Counted from the first letter of the stretch, positions 1 through 5,179 are shown. The stretch: DNA of 5,934 bases from Acinetobacter sp. WCHAc010034 (GCF_001696615.3 NZ_CP032277.1:1-5934), one strand, 5' to 3'. Notes: generated by a model not told the origin, from the sequence alone. Numbers and translations are program-made.

Positions 1-87
1 GGCTTTAGCCATGTTTCAAAGTCGGGCAACTTTGCGACTGCTGTCATTGATTCGGTGATGGCAAGAGCCGAGCAAAGTACTGTCTAA
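1..87 (+). pseudogene. 3' end of an unrecognised reading frame, cut by the window edge
   Basis: An open frame runs from the first base to a TAA at 85-87 and encodes 28 residues containing FATAVIDSVMARAEQ near the C-terminus. I do not recognise the family. It ends three bases before the stop of the leftward gene that follows, so the two converge. If the window ends are joined as a circle, the frame extends upstream through the last 24 bases of the window to the TGA that ends the toxin gene. It would then have no ATG near its start, so a remnant of a longer gene is more likely than an intact one. If the molecule is not circular here, this is simply the tail of a gene that begins outside the window. 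Confidence 0.35.
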
Positions 88-90
88 TCA

Positions 91-561
91 TTATTTTGGG
101 TCAATCACACAATAATCCTTATTCGCTCCGTGACAGTCATTTTTCATGATGCGAACGCAAGACTTCCCATTGCAATTTTTAATATCTAGGCTGTATTTTT
201 GTTCTAGCCATGCAACGTCTGCTCTACGCTGTTTGATTTCGTCCATGCTCGGCACATATAAAAATAATGCTAAAAAGAAAACGATCAGCAAGCTAACAAA
301 AGCACTGGCGTAGATTGCCATGAATCGCCAGTCAAGTTGATTGGTTGCATTGTTTAATTCTCGAATACTGTTGTTGAGTGCGTCTATTTGCTTCTGATTG
401 GCGTTTTTTAGGTGTTTTTCGGTCTTATTGAGTACTCCGCTAGCCACTTCCTTGTAAAACGCTTCTAATCGCTTGTTATCGTCTGCTATGGCTTCTCGAT
501 ACTCTTTCATAGATGCCAGTAAAATATAGAGCTGGTCATCTAGGTCGTTTTGGTTGCTCAT
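91..561 (-). CDS. Membrane-anchored putative mobilization accessory protein
   Basis: This 156-residue protein has three visible parts. Residues 1-78 are hydrophilic and probably helical or coiled-coil, rich in Asn, Lys and Glu. Residues about 80-103 form one strong membrane segment (FVSLLIVFFLALFLYV). The C-terminal domain has four cysteines (C130, C135, C143, C151), which could form two disulfides if it lies in the periplasm or bind a ligand. Its ATG overlaps the relaxase TGA as ATGA, so it is the second gene of the mob operon and probably translationally coupled. MobQ-type plasmids often carry a small membrane protein beside the relaxase, thought to help dock the relaxosome to the conjugation channel. 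Assigning that role here is inference from position and topology. I do not recognise the family with certainty. Confidence 0.75.
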   Translation of the reverse strand: MSNQNDLDDQLYILLASMKEYREAIADDNKRLEAFYKEVASGVLNKTEKHLKNANQKQIDALNNSIRELNNATNQLDWRFMAIYASAFVSLLIVFFLALFLYVPSMDEIKQRRADVAWLEQKYSLDIKNCNGKSCVRIMKNDCHGANKDYCVIDPK

Positions 562-1529
562 CGGTACATTCCGCCCTGATCTAAGTCTTGTGATGCTTTA
601 CGGTTGGCTCGCTCGGCTTGCTGTTGCTCTAGTTTTTGTTGTCGTTGTATTTCGGCTTGGCGTTCTTGTTCTAGGCGTTTAGCTTCTTGGTTTTTCTGCC
701 ATTGCTCGAAGCCTTGCTCGGCACGGTTTAAACCGTGCTGTAAAACGCTGTCTGTGCGCTGTTGCTGTTGTTTGAGGTGTTGGGCGTTGTGTTGCTTCAC
801 ATGGTCGTTATAACGGCTGATTTCGGTGTCTATGCCTTGTCTACGGAGTTGAGTGACCGAAGTCCCCTCATGAATGGTGGCTTGTAGTCCATTGTTCTGA
901 TCGGCATAGCTGCGGTGGTCTATTTTTTCTCGGTAGCCTGCTCGCTCCAGTGCGTGATTGGCTAAGTCCGCCCATGTTTCCCGAATCTGTTTGATGTCGT
1001 CTTGGGTTGTTCCCATATTTAGGCTTTTGCGTTTGGCATTACTTAACTCAATATCGGTTTTTGTCGTCAAAGTGAGTTTATTGTCAGGGTCTAATTCAGC
1101 TTTTCGGGTGGTCAGCATGATATGGGCGTGATGGTTTTTATCATTTCCGCCTTTGCTGGGTTCGTGAATGGCTAAATCTGCAATCACGCCATAACGATCA
1201 ACAAGCGATTGGGCAAACTCTTTTGCCAAGTCCTTGCGCTGATCTGCATCCAGTTCATCAGGCAGGGCAATCACCCATTCTCTAGCGGTTCGAGCATCTT
1301 TGCGGTTTTCGGACTGTTCCGCCAAGTTCCACAATTCGCTACGGTCTATTTCTATATCAAGGTTAGACACAATTTCGCTATGGGCGACACCGTCCTTTCT
1401 CGTAAAGTCGTGGGTTAGTCCTGTTCGTTCATCTTTGAGTTTTTCCCCTGAACGGTAGGCAGACGATGCAACCGCAGTTCGTCCCGAACTTCGATTCACT
1501 GTTTTTGTTGAGCAATGATAAATCGCCAT
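558..1529 (-). CDS. mobA: MobA/MobL family relaxase (MobQ type)
   Basis: The protein nicks the plasmid at oriT, stays covalently bound to the 5' end and pilots the strand into a recipient through a helper plasmid's channel. The N-terminal MAIYHCSTKTVNRSSGRTAV start and SAYRSGE put the candidate catalytic tyrosine at Y25. The metal-binding histidine motif is H122 with NHHAHIMLTTR (H134 and H136). Between them lies the typical AREWVIALP stretch (residues 83-90). After about residue 240 the chain becomes a Gln/Arg/Glu-rich probable coiled coil and ends at residue 323. It therefore lacks the long C-terminal primase-type extension of RSF1010 MobA. The ATG at 1529 follows a purine-rich AAAGGCGAAAGAA stretch and gives the canonical N-terminus. 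It is divergent from the TraD-like gene, with oriT between them, and its stop overlaps the next gene (ATGA). Confidence 0.93.
   Translation of the reverse strand: MAIYHCSTKTVNRSSGRTAVASSAYRSGEKLKDERTGLTHDFTRKDGVAHSEIVSNLDIEIDRSELWNLAEQSENRKDARTAREWVIALPDELDADQRKDLAKEFAQSLVDRYGVIADLAIHEPSKGGNDKNHHAHIMLTTRKAELDPDNKLTLTTKTDIELSNAKRKSLNMGTTQDDIKQIRETWADLANHALERAGYREKIDHRSYADQNNGLQATIHEGTSVTQLRRQGIDTEISRYNDHVKQHNAQHLKQQQQRTDSVLQHGLNRAEQGFEQWQKNQEAKRLEQERQAEIQRQQKLEQQQAERANRKASQDLDQGGMYR
721..738. repeat. Perfect 18-bp palindrome inside the relaxase gene
   Basis: GCACGGTTTAAACCGTGC equals its own reverse complement with no spacer. It lies in the part of mobA encoding the coiled-coil tail (HGLNRA). 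It could be a protein-binding site, or chance in Gln/Arg-rich coding sequence. No function can be assigned from this window. Confidence 0.6.
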
Positions 1530-1547
1530 TTTTTCTTTCGCCTTTTT

Positions 1548-1564
1548 AAATTGCGTAGCAATTT
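1548..1564. repeat. Inverted repeat upstream of mobA (7-bp arms, 3-base loop)
   Basis: AAATTGC and GCAATTT are separated by GTA, 19 bases upstream of the mobA start. A T run follows on the + strand, but no gene on that strand ends here, so a terminator is not the obvious reading. It may be an operator or part of the extended oriT. Confidence 0.55.
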
Positions 1565-1572
1565 TTTGGGGT

Positions 1573-1589
1573 TAAGGGGATTCCCCTTA
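1573..1589. repeat. Inverted repeat in the oriT region (8-bp arms, 1-base centre)
   Basis: TAAGGGGA and TCCCCTTA flank a single T. This is the second of three consecutive perfect inverted repeats between mobA and the nick motif. No U tract follows on either strand, so it is more likely a relaxosome or regulator binding site than a terminator. Confidence 0.6.
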
Positions 1590-1598
1590 CGCAACGAT

Positions 1599-1630
1599 GA
1601 CTTGAATGAAATTCAAGTCGTAAGTGCGCA
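1599..1630 (+). other. oriT: Origin of transfer (oriT) with RSF1010-like nick site
   Basis: A hairpin with perfect 9-bp arms (GACTTGAAT at 1599-1607, ATTCAAGTC at 1611-1619) is followed one base later by TAAGTGCGC at 1621-1629. From memory of the family, RSF1010-type MobQ origins have the same arrangement: an inverted repeat bound by the relaxase immediately 5' of TAAGTGCG, with the cut after the last G. By analogy the + strand would be nicked after G1628. The site lies upstream of the relaxase gene and between the divergent mob genes, as expected. The exact nick position is inferred. Confidence 0.85.
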
Positions 1631-1643
1631 TTTCATGAAAAAC

Positions 1644-1673
1644 ACGATAGCATATAGCCCGCTTGAATTTCAA
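1644..1673 (-). promoter_or_regulatory. Candidate promoter of the mobA operon
   Basis: Read leftward, TTGAAA (1668-1673) and TATCGT (1644-1649) are 18 bases apart, matching the consensus at 5/6 and 4/6 positions. Transcription would start near 1637 and cross the nick site, so relaxosome assembly could repress it. Its -35 overlaps that of the divergent promoter by one base. This is a visual consensus match only. Confidence 0.3.
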
Positions 1674-1691
1674 TTCATAGGGTTTTATGCT
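1663..1691 (+). promoter_or_regulatory. Candidate promoter of the TraD-like gene
   Basis: TTGAAT (1663-1668) and TATGCT (1686-1691) are 17 bases apart, each matching 4/6 consensus positions. The start would be near 1697, leaving a leader of about 27 bases before the ATG at 1725. The -35 lies in a small inverted repeat (TTGAA-T-TTCAA, 1663-1673), and CTTGAAT here repeats a half of the oriT hairpin. Confidence 0.35.
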
Positions 1692-1724
1692 TGAGTGGTT
1701 TTCTATATCCCGAAATTAACCGTT

Positions 1725-2009
1725 ATGACAAAATCTGCTGAAAATATCGAAAAGAAAATTGAAGCCCAATTAGAAAAGTTGAAACAGTTAAAAGCTCAAA
1801 AACAGGCTATTGATGCAAGAGAAAAAACCAAGCAAAAGGAACAAGAAAGAAAGGACGATACAAGACGTAAAATTTTGCTCGGTTCTTACTTAATTAAAAA
1901 GATGCAATCTAATGAAGCCAATAAAGAAAAAATACTCGCTGAACTCAACGAATATTTAACAGAAAATAGAGATAGACAGCTTTTTGATTTGCCCGATATT
2001 GAAGCCTAA
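1725..2009 (+). CDS. Small TraD-like (MobC-type) mobilization protein
   Basis: A 94-residue, highly charged protein. Residues about 3-45 look like a coiled coil (EKKIEAQLEKLKQLKAQKQA), followed by the basic KERKDDTRRKILLGSYL stretch. A DTRRKIL(I/L)G core after a Lys/Glu-rich helix is what I know of the short conjugal transfer protein TraD family, which accompanies MobQ relaxases and is thought to help form the relaxosome. It should not be confused with the large coupling protein also called TraD. I chose the ATG at 1725. The frame also allows a GTG at 1695, but that lies at or before the likely transcription start and adds ten residues that do not resemble the family. No clear Shine-Dalgarno is visible. 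It diverges from mobA across oriT, and its TAA is interleaved with the stop of the convergent downstream gene. Confidence 0.75.
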   Translation: MTKSAENIEKKIEAQLEKLKQLKAQKQAIDAREKTKQKEQERKDDTRRKILLGSYLIKKMQSNEANKEKILAELNEYLTENRDRQLFDLPDIEA

Positions 2010-2302
2010 TTTTTCTTAGCTGTTTGGTTGTTCTGTTCGGCTTGATACTCGGGAATGAGCGTATTTAAAACCTTTTGAATATTGTCTTTGTCCTCTATCT
2101 GCAAATTATCTCGATAGTAAATTAAGTCCTGTATTTTGCTTTCCATCTGCATTTTTTTGGTGGGTTCTGCATTTTTGGATATTCGAGATAATAGGAAGAT
2201 ATAACCGCATATATTTTCCCTCGCAATTTCATAATTTACGATGTCGAGGTATTCAACGGTCACATGTTTTAGATCAGTTGATAGGTTGTTTAATTTAATC
2301 AT
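2006..2302 (-). CDS. Hypothetical protein coupled to rep
   Basis: A 98-residue protein of unknown family. The composition is soluble, with no signal peptide or membrane segment, and residues 50-98 look helical and charged (KKMQMESKIQDLIYYRDN), ending in a Lys/Asn-rich tail. Its ATG overlaps the rep TGA as ATGA, so it is the second gene of the replication operon and probably made by reinitiation after Rep. Genes in this position on iteron plasmids can modulate copy number or partition, but nothing in this sequence proves that. Its TAG at 2006-2008 overlaps the TAA of the convergent TraD-like gene, so the two coding regions share four bases and leave no room for a terminator between them. Confidence 0.7.
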   Translation of the reverse strand: MIKLNNLSTDLKHVTVEYLDIVNYEIARENICGYIFLLSRISKNAEPTKKMQMESKIQDLIYYRDNLQIEDKDNIQKVLNTLIPEYQAEQNNQTAKKN

Positions 2303-3222
2303 GGCTGAAATCCTGATTTTTCTAATATTGGATAAAGCTCTCTGAATTTTTCAGGCTCTAAAAGCATATCTGCTATACGGATAGCAAATTGTTGGTAGCT
2401 TTCTGTACCTTGTGAATATTTCCCCATTTCAGGCATTTCTGACATTTTATTGGCAAATAAATGGCGTTGTGCATCGGTCATTTTGACAAAAAAGTCAGGT
2501 GTGTTTGGGTCACGCTTAGAATCTAATTTTTTCGGCTGTGATTTTTGCTTAAACTTAAATGAAAAACCAATAATTGAACGACCACGTTTGTGTTGTTCAT
2601 ACTCTGCTTTTATATCTGTGTACTCATTAATTTGATCAATGGCAAGGTGTAAAACTTTTTCTTTAAATTGCCCCATTCTCTTGTATTCGTTGGGTTCTAT
2701 GCCTAATTTTAATCTTAGCTCTTCTAGCTCTACCATAGTCACTTTGCCTGTACTACGCCATGCGATAAGCAACTCATACAAGCGTATAGCGTAAACACTA
2801 GTTAAACTGCTGACTTGCTCTAGTTCATAACTGGTGAAGTGTTTTTCTAAATTTGTAATCAACGGTACAACATCATCAGAAAACTTAATACGAACAAGAG
2901 CTTCATTTTCTACATAAGATATTCGTTGTACCCATCGACTTATTACATTCTCAATGTTGCCCTTTTGAGTCAGCTTTTGATAGCTAAATCTACGATCAAA
3001 TAGGCTTTTGCAAGCATCTTTAAGAACTTTATAGGCTGTATTTCTATGAACATTGAAATGGTTGATATAGCTTTCAGCATGAATCGTCAAATCTTTATCA
3101 TTGGGTGTATTTGATTGCCTAGCTTCAAGTATGGCTAACAGTATTAAACGTTGTTCTGATAGGTCTAAATTATAACTGGCATTTATTAGTGCATTATCTT
3201 TAACGACTAGTTCCTTTTTCAT
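2299..3222 (-). CDS. repB: Rep_3 family (RepB-type) replication initiator
   Basis: This protein binds the iterons upstream of its own gene and opens the origin for host replication proteins. The N-terminus MKKELVVKDNALINASYNLD, followed by EQRLILLAI, is the hallmark of Acinetobacter-type Rep_3 initiators. The first winged-helix domain covers about residues 8-130, including SVYAIRLYELLIAWR at its end. The second covers about residues 155-225, ending in RGRSIIGFSFKFKQK. The C-terminal tail to residue 307 is variable in the family, and the length is normal. The start is the ATG at 3222. An in-frame GTG at 3228 would add only two residues, and neither has a clear Shine-Dalgarno, so translation may be weak, which suits an initiator. 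Four iterons lie just upstream, an inverted partial iteron overlaps its candidate promoter, and the next gene is coupled by ATGA. Confidence 0.93.
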   Translation of the reverse strand: MKKELVVKDNALINASYNLDLSEQRLILLAILEARQSNTPNDKDLTIHAESYINHFNVHRNTAYKVLKDACKSLFDRRFSYQKLTQKGNIENVISRWVQRISYVENEALVRIKFSDDVVPLITNLEKHFTSYELEQVSSLTSVYAIRLYELLIAWRSTGKVTMVELEELRLKLGIEPNEYKRMGQFKEKVLHLAIDQINEYTDIKAEYEQHKRGRSIIGFSFKFKQKSQPKKLDSKRDPNTPDFFVKMTDAQRHLFANKMSEMPEMGKYSQGTESYQQFAIRIADMLLEPEKFRELYPILEKSGFQP

Positions 3223-3245
3223 AAGCACACATGTTTTTTAAATAT

Positions 3246-3272
3246 ATAAGTACACTCTATTTTATTGAGTGT
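3246..3272. promoter_or_regulatory. Candidate Rep operator: inverted partial iteron plus dyad
   Basis: ATAAGTACAC at 3246-3255 is the exact reverse complement of ten bases of the iteron (GTGTACTTAT). It overlaps a second dyad, ACACTC at 3252-3257 and GAGTGT at 3267-3272. In iteron plasmids, Rep dimers repress rep by binding inverted partial iterons in the promoter. The position and sequence fit that model, but binding is inferred. Confidence 0.5.
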
Positions 3273-3282
3273 CACTTTGCAA
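3254..3282 (-). promoter_or_regulatory. Candidate rep promoter
   Basis: Read leftward, TTGCAA (3277-3282) and TAGAGT (3254-3259) are 17 bases apart, each matching 4/6 consensus positions. The -35 lies in the first iteron and the -10 inside the inverted dyad, so Rep bound at either would block RNA polymerase. The start would be near 3247, about 25 bases before the ATG. Confidence 0.35.
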
Positions 3283-3364
3283 GATAAAGGTGTACTTATT
3301 GCAAGATAAAGGTGTACTTATTGCAAGATAAAGGTGTACTTATTGCAAGATAAAGGTGTACTTA
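3277..3364 (+). repeat. Four exact 22-bp iterons (oriV)
   Basis: Four identical tandem copies begin at 3277, 3299, 3321 and 3343, each starting TTGCAAGATAAAGG and ending TGTACTTA. A six-base stub of a fifth (TTGCTA, with a mismatch at position 5) follows. The 22-bp period, about two helical turns, puts all Rep sites on one face of the DNA. The array is 54 bases upstream of rep and its copies are perfect, as is typical of Acinetobacter Rep_3 plasmids. It defines the replication origin and is the main copy-number and incompatibility determinant. Confidence 0.95.
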
Positions 3365-3365
3365 T

Positions 3366-3436
3366 TGCTATTTTTATTCTTATATATCAATTAATTGTAG
3401 AGGCTAAAAATTAAAAAATTAAAAAATATTAAAAAG
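3366..3436. other. AT-rich tract beside the iterons, probable DNA unwinding element
   Basis: This stretch is almost entirely A and T. It contains three copies of ATTAAAAA (3410-3417, 3418-3425, 3428-3435), the last followed by GAGGGG. An AT-rich segment with short direct repeats next to iterons is the usual site of strand opening in this plasmid class. I saw no convincing DnaA box nearby. Confidence 0.5.
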
Positions 3437-3448
3437 AGGGGAGTGCTT

Positions 3449-3519
3449 AAAACTGCCCTATGTACTCGCTAAAGCTCGTACTCTATTGAAGCTCGTTCCT
3501 CGCTTCATGGGGCAGTTTT
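3449..3519. repeat. Long hairpin with T tract in the gene-free region
   Basis: AAAACTGCCC (3449-3458) pairs with GGGCAGTTTT (3510-3519). The stem continues inward through one wobble into ATG/CAT, for 14 paired positions. The loop has a smaller hairpin, GAAGC (3489-3493) with GCTTC (3502-3506). A fifth T follows on the + strand, and the arms give a U run on either strand, so it could act as a bidirectional terminator. The large structured loop also allows a small RNA or an origin-associated structure. It separates the origin from the cargo side. Confidence 0.5.
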
Positions 3520-3534
3520 TGGTTAATCCTGTTT

Positions 3535-3666
3535 ATGAAATCTAAAAGCAAAAGCATTGGTAATGTATTCGCTTCGCTCATACTTTTTGAAAAGCAAAAG
3601 CTCCAAAGTTCGCACCCATTCGGGATGCTCTGTAACTACCGTTTAAAATCGAAAGGGAGCTTGTAA
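3535..3666 (+). CDS. Doubtful 43-residue open frame
   Basis: An ATG frame encodes a short basic peptide starting MKSKSKSIGNVFASL and containing HPFGMLCNYRLKSK near its end. There is no Shine-Dalgarno, no promoter that I can see and no known domain. Short frames like this are easily annotated in plasmid intergenic DNA without being expressed. I list it because the frame is clean and no other coding feature explains the segment. Confidence 0.2.
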   Translation: MKSKSKSIGNVFASLILFEKQKLQSSHPFGMLCNYRLKSKGSL

Positions 3667-3816
3667 TCAGAGAAAAAGCGAGGTCGAAATTTTGATGATG
3701 CTCAATCGCTCGTAGACACTCGCTCGGTTCTTATTATCTAGGTTTTAATTATTTACTGGAGCTAATCAAAGTTGTGAAACATTGATGAAATATTAGTCGT
3801 GGAACGTGAAGAATCA
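3667..3816. other. Gene-free segment with clustered CTCG motifs
   Basis: I see no gene, RNA or known site here. Three CTCG tetramers fall at 3709, 3719 and 3723, echoing four more inside the loop of the hairpin at 3449-3519 (3465, 3475, 3492, 3499). With the iterons, AT tract and hairpin, this completes the 700-base stretch between rep and the beta-lactamase that lacks a convincing gene. Confidence 0.35.
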
Positions 3817-3817
3817 T

Positions 3818-3847
3818 AAAAAAAGCCCGAGCATGACGTTTCGGGCT
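3818..3847 (-). terminator. Rho-independent terminator for the beta-lactamase transcript
   Basis: Read leftward, AGCCCGA (3847 to 3841) and TCGGGCT (3830 to 3824) form a 7-bp GC-rich stem with a 10-base loop, followed by a run of seven Ts (3824-3818, one in the stem). It lies 84 bases past the beta-lactamase stop and outside the pdif-bounded cassette. The backbone thus supplies the terminator that keeps cargo transcription out of the origin. Confidence 0.8.
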
Positions 3848-3864
3848 ATTAAGTATTGACTATA

Positions 3865-3949
3865 ACATTGAAAGATAATGAAAATATCTAAGCATTTCGG
3901 ATAAGGTGTATTATGTTAATTTTAGAGAAAGTTAATTATCTTTCAATGT
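3865..3949. repeat. 15-bp inverted repeat framing the left pdif site
   Basis: ACATTGAAAGATAAT (3865-3879) and its exact reverse complement (3935-3949) lie 14 and 13 bases from the two edges of the pdif core. The right arm is the end of the beta-lactamase coding sequence, encoding the final ..TLKDN. The left arm is an inverted copy outside the cassette. In RNA the arms could pair around the pdif sequence. Confidence 0.75.
3894..3921 (+). other. pdif: pdif site (XerC|XerD), left end of the beta-lactamase cassette
   Basis: An XerC-type arm ATTTCGGATAA (3894-3904), a 6-base spacer GGTGTA and an XerD-type arm TTATGTTAATT (3911-3921) make a 28-bp site in C|D orientation. The pattern matches the pdif sites that bound exchangeable modules on Acinetobacter plasmids, where host XerC and XerD recombine them. 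The last arm differs by one base from the usual TTATGTTAAAT. Confidence 0.88.
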
Positions 3950-5104
3950 CTCAAAAACATTATATGAAGCCTTAATACGATCTACATTTGGTATCTTTTT
4001 ATTCATTAACATAACCAATCCAAATCCTTCTTCTGGAATAAATAAAACATACGCCCCAAAGCCATTAGTCGAACCTGTTTTATGAAAAACTTTAGATTTT
4101 GGTTGCGATAATTCTTTTACAACAGGATTTGAGCCCAATAAGATTTGTTTTGAATTACTAGCCTGTAGAATTTCAGAAGTAGTGGGATAAGAAAACATTT
4201 CCCATCCAAGTGCTTGTGTCATACCGCTATCAGAAACTTTAAAATATCCTTTGTGTGTATCCAGTATAGCTTTTTTCATAGCAGGGCTATTTGTATCTAC
4301 ATTAAGATTCGAATTTACAAACTTAAGCATATCTGGGAGTGTTGATTTAACGCCATATGCTTCATCCGACAATGGACCAGGATTAACTCGAATTGGCTTA
4401 TTATTTTCATCATAACCAAAAGCATAGTTCGTTTTTTGTGCTTCTGGAACATTGACGTATGTATGTTTCAAATTAAGTTGAGGAAAAACAGTCTTCTCTA
4501 ATAATGAAGAGAAAGGAACATTCATCGATTTTGCAGTTAGATACCCAAAAAGTCCTATACTTGGATTTGAGTATTCACGATAAGTACCAGGAGGATTCTT
4601 TACTTTCCAATTTTTGAAATACTCTAATATTTGCTTATCAGTTTTGATATTATCTGGAAATTGTAATGGCAAATTGCCACTTGTATAAGTTAATAACTCT
4701 AATAAATTTACCTTATCAATTTCTGAATTTTTTAAAGCAGGGACGTATTTACTAGGATGATCGTTGAACGATATTTTACCTTGATTATTGGCATATGTTC
4801 CTGAAATAGCAGTAAAAGTTTTACTTAAAGAACCTAACTCAAAAAGTGTCTGACTATTTACGCTTTCATTTGTATCTTTAGATCGGACACCATAATATTT
4901 TTCATAACTTTTACCGTTGTAAATTACGCCTATAGCCATACCAGCTACACCATACTCATCTATAAGTGGCTTAAATGATTGGGTAACAACTTTTTCAATA
5001 TTTTTCTCATTTTGACTGACTTCACTTGCATTTAAATTCATACCAAAACCGATAACCATCGTAATGAAGCTTGCTTGAAAAAAATATTTTTGATTAAAAA
5101 ACAT
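3932..5104 (-). CDS. ampC: ADC-like class C (AmpC) serine beta-lactamase
   Basis: A periplasmic enzyme that hydrolyses penicillins and cephalosporins through an acyl-enzyme on serine. Counting from the chosen start, the motifs are intact: SLSK at S92-K95 (nucleophile and general base), YSN at 178-180 and KTG at 342-344 within HKTGSTNGFG. Long stretches resemble Acinetobacter ADC, including YSNPSIGLFG, IRVNPGPL and AYGVKSTLPDML, but many positions differ, so it is a divergent relative. The 390-residue length fits class C. I chose the ATG at 5104 because it opens a normal signal peptide of about 26 residues ending LNA before SEVSQ. An upstream in-frame ATG at 5146 adds 14 residues, lies at or before the likely transcription start and has no ribosome binding site. 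The gene is AT-rich, sits alone between pdif sites and has no ampR beside it. Confidence 0.93.
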   Translation of the reverse strand: MFFNQKYFFQASFITMVIGFGMNLNASEVSQNEKNIEKVVTQSFKPLIDEYGVAGMAIGVIYNGKSYEKYYGVRSKDTNESVNSQTLFELGSLSKTFTAISGTYANNQGKISFNDHPSKYVPALKNSEIDKVNLLELLTYTSGNLPLQFPDNIKTDKQILEYFKNWKVKNPPGTYREYSNPSIGLFGYLTAKSMNVPFSSLLEKTVFPQLNLKHTYVNVPEAQKTNYAFGYDENNKPIRVNPGPLSDEAYGVKSTLPDMLKFVNSNLNVDTNSPAMKKAILDTHKGYFKVSDSGMTQALGWEMFSYPTTSEILQASNSKQILLGSNPVVKELSQPKSKVFHKTGSTNGFGAYVLFIPEEGFGLVMLMNKKIPNVDRIKASYNVFETLKDN

Positions 5105-5150
5105 TAGGTTAAATTTCTTTAAAAAAGATGGCACATATAATCTCATATAC

Positions 5151-5179
5151 TAAATAACATATGTATTAATTTTTGTTAA
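5151..5179 (-). promoter_or_regulatory. Candidate beta-lactamase promoter
   Basis: Read leftward, TTAACA (5174-5179, 5/6 consensus) and TATTTA (5151-5156, 3/6) are 17 bases apart. Transcription would begin near 5144, just past the upstream ATG at 5146, which supports translation from 5104. The promoter lies inside the pdif module, so the cassette could be expressed wherever it lands. Confidence 0.3.

Noticed and set aside
604..813. Open frame of 69 codons on the + strand, rich in Cys, Ser and Arg
   Set aside because: It is the antisense shadow of the Gln-rich mobA tail. The Cys/Ser-rich composition is what opposite-strand Gln/Glu/Arg codons give, and it has no ribosome binding site or known domain.
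1209..1418. Open frame of 69 codons on the + strand
   Set aside because: It lies wholly opposite the conserved catalytic half of mobA and has no supporting signal.
2450..2635. Open frame of 61 codons on the + strand
   Set aside because: It lies wholly antisense to rep and shows no family features.
3277..3364. Iteron block as a CRISPR array
   Set aside because: The repeats are directly abutting with a 22-bp period and no spacers, lie next to rep, and there are no cas genes.
3612..3628. Small hairpin GCACCC / GGGATGC as a terminator
   Set aside because: The stem is short and bulged, no T tract follows on either strand, and it lies within the doubtful small open frame.
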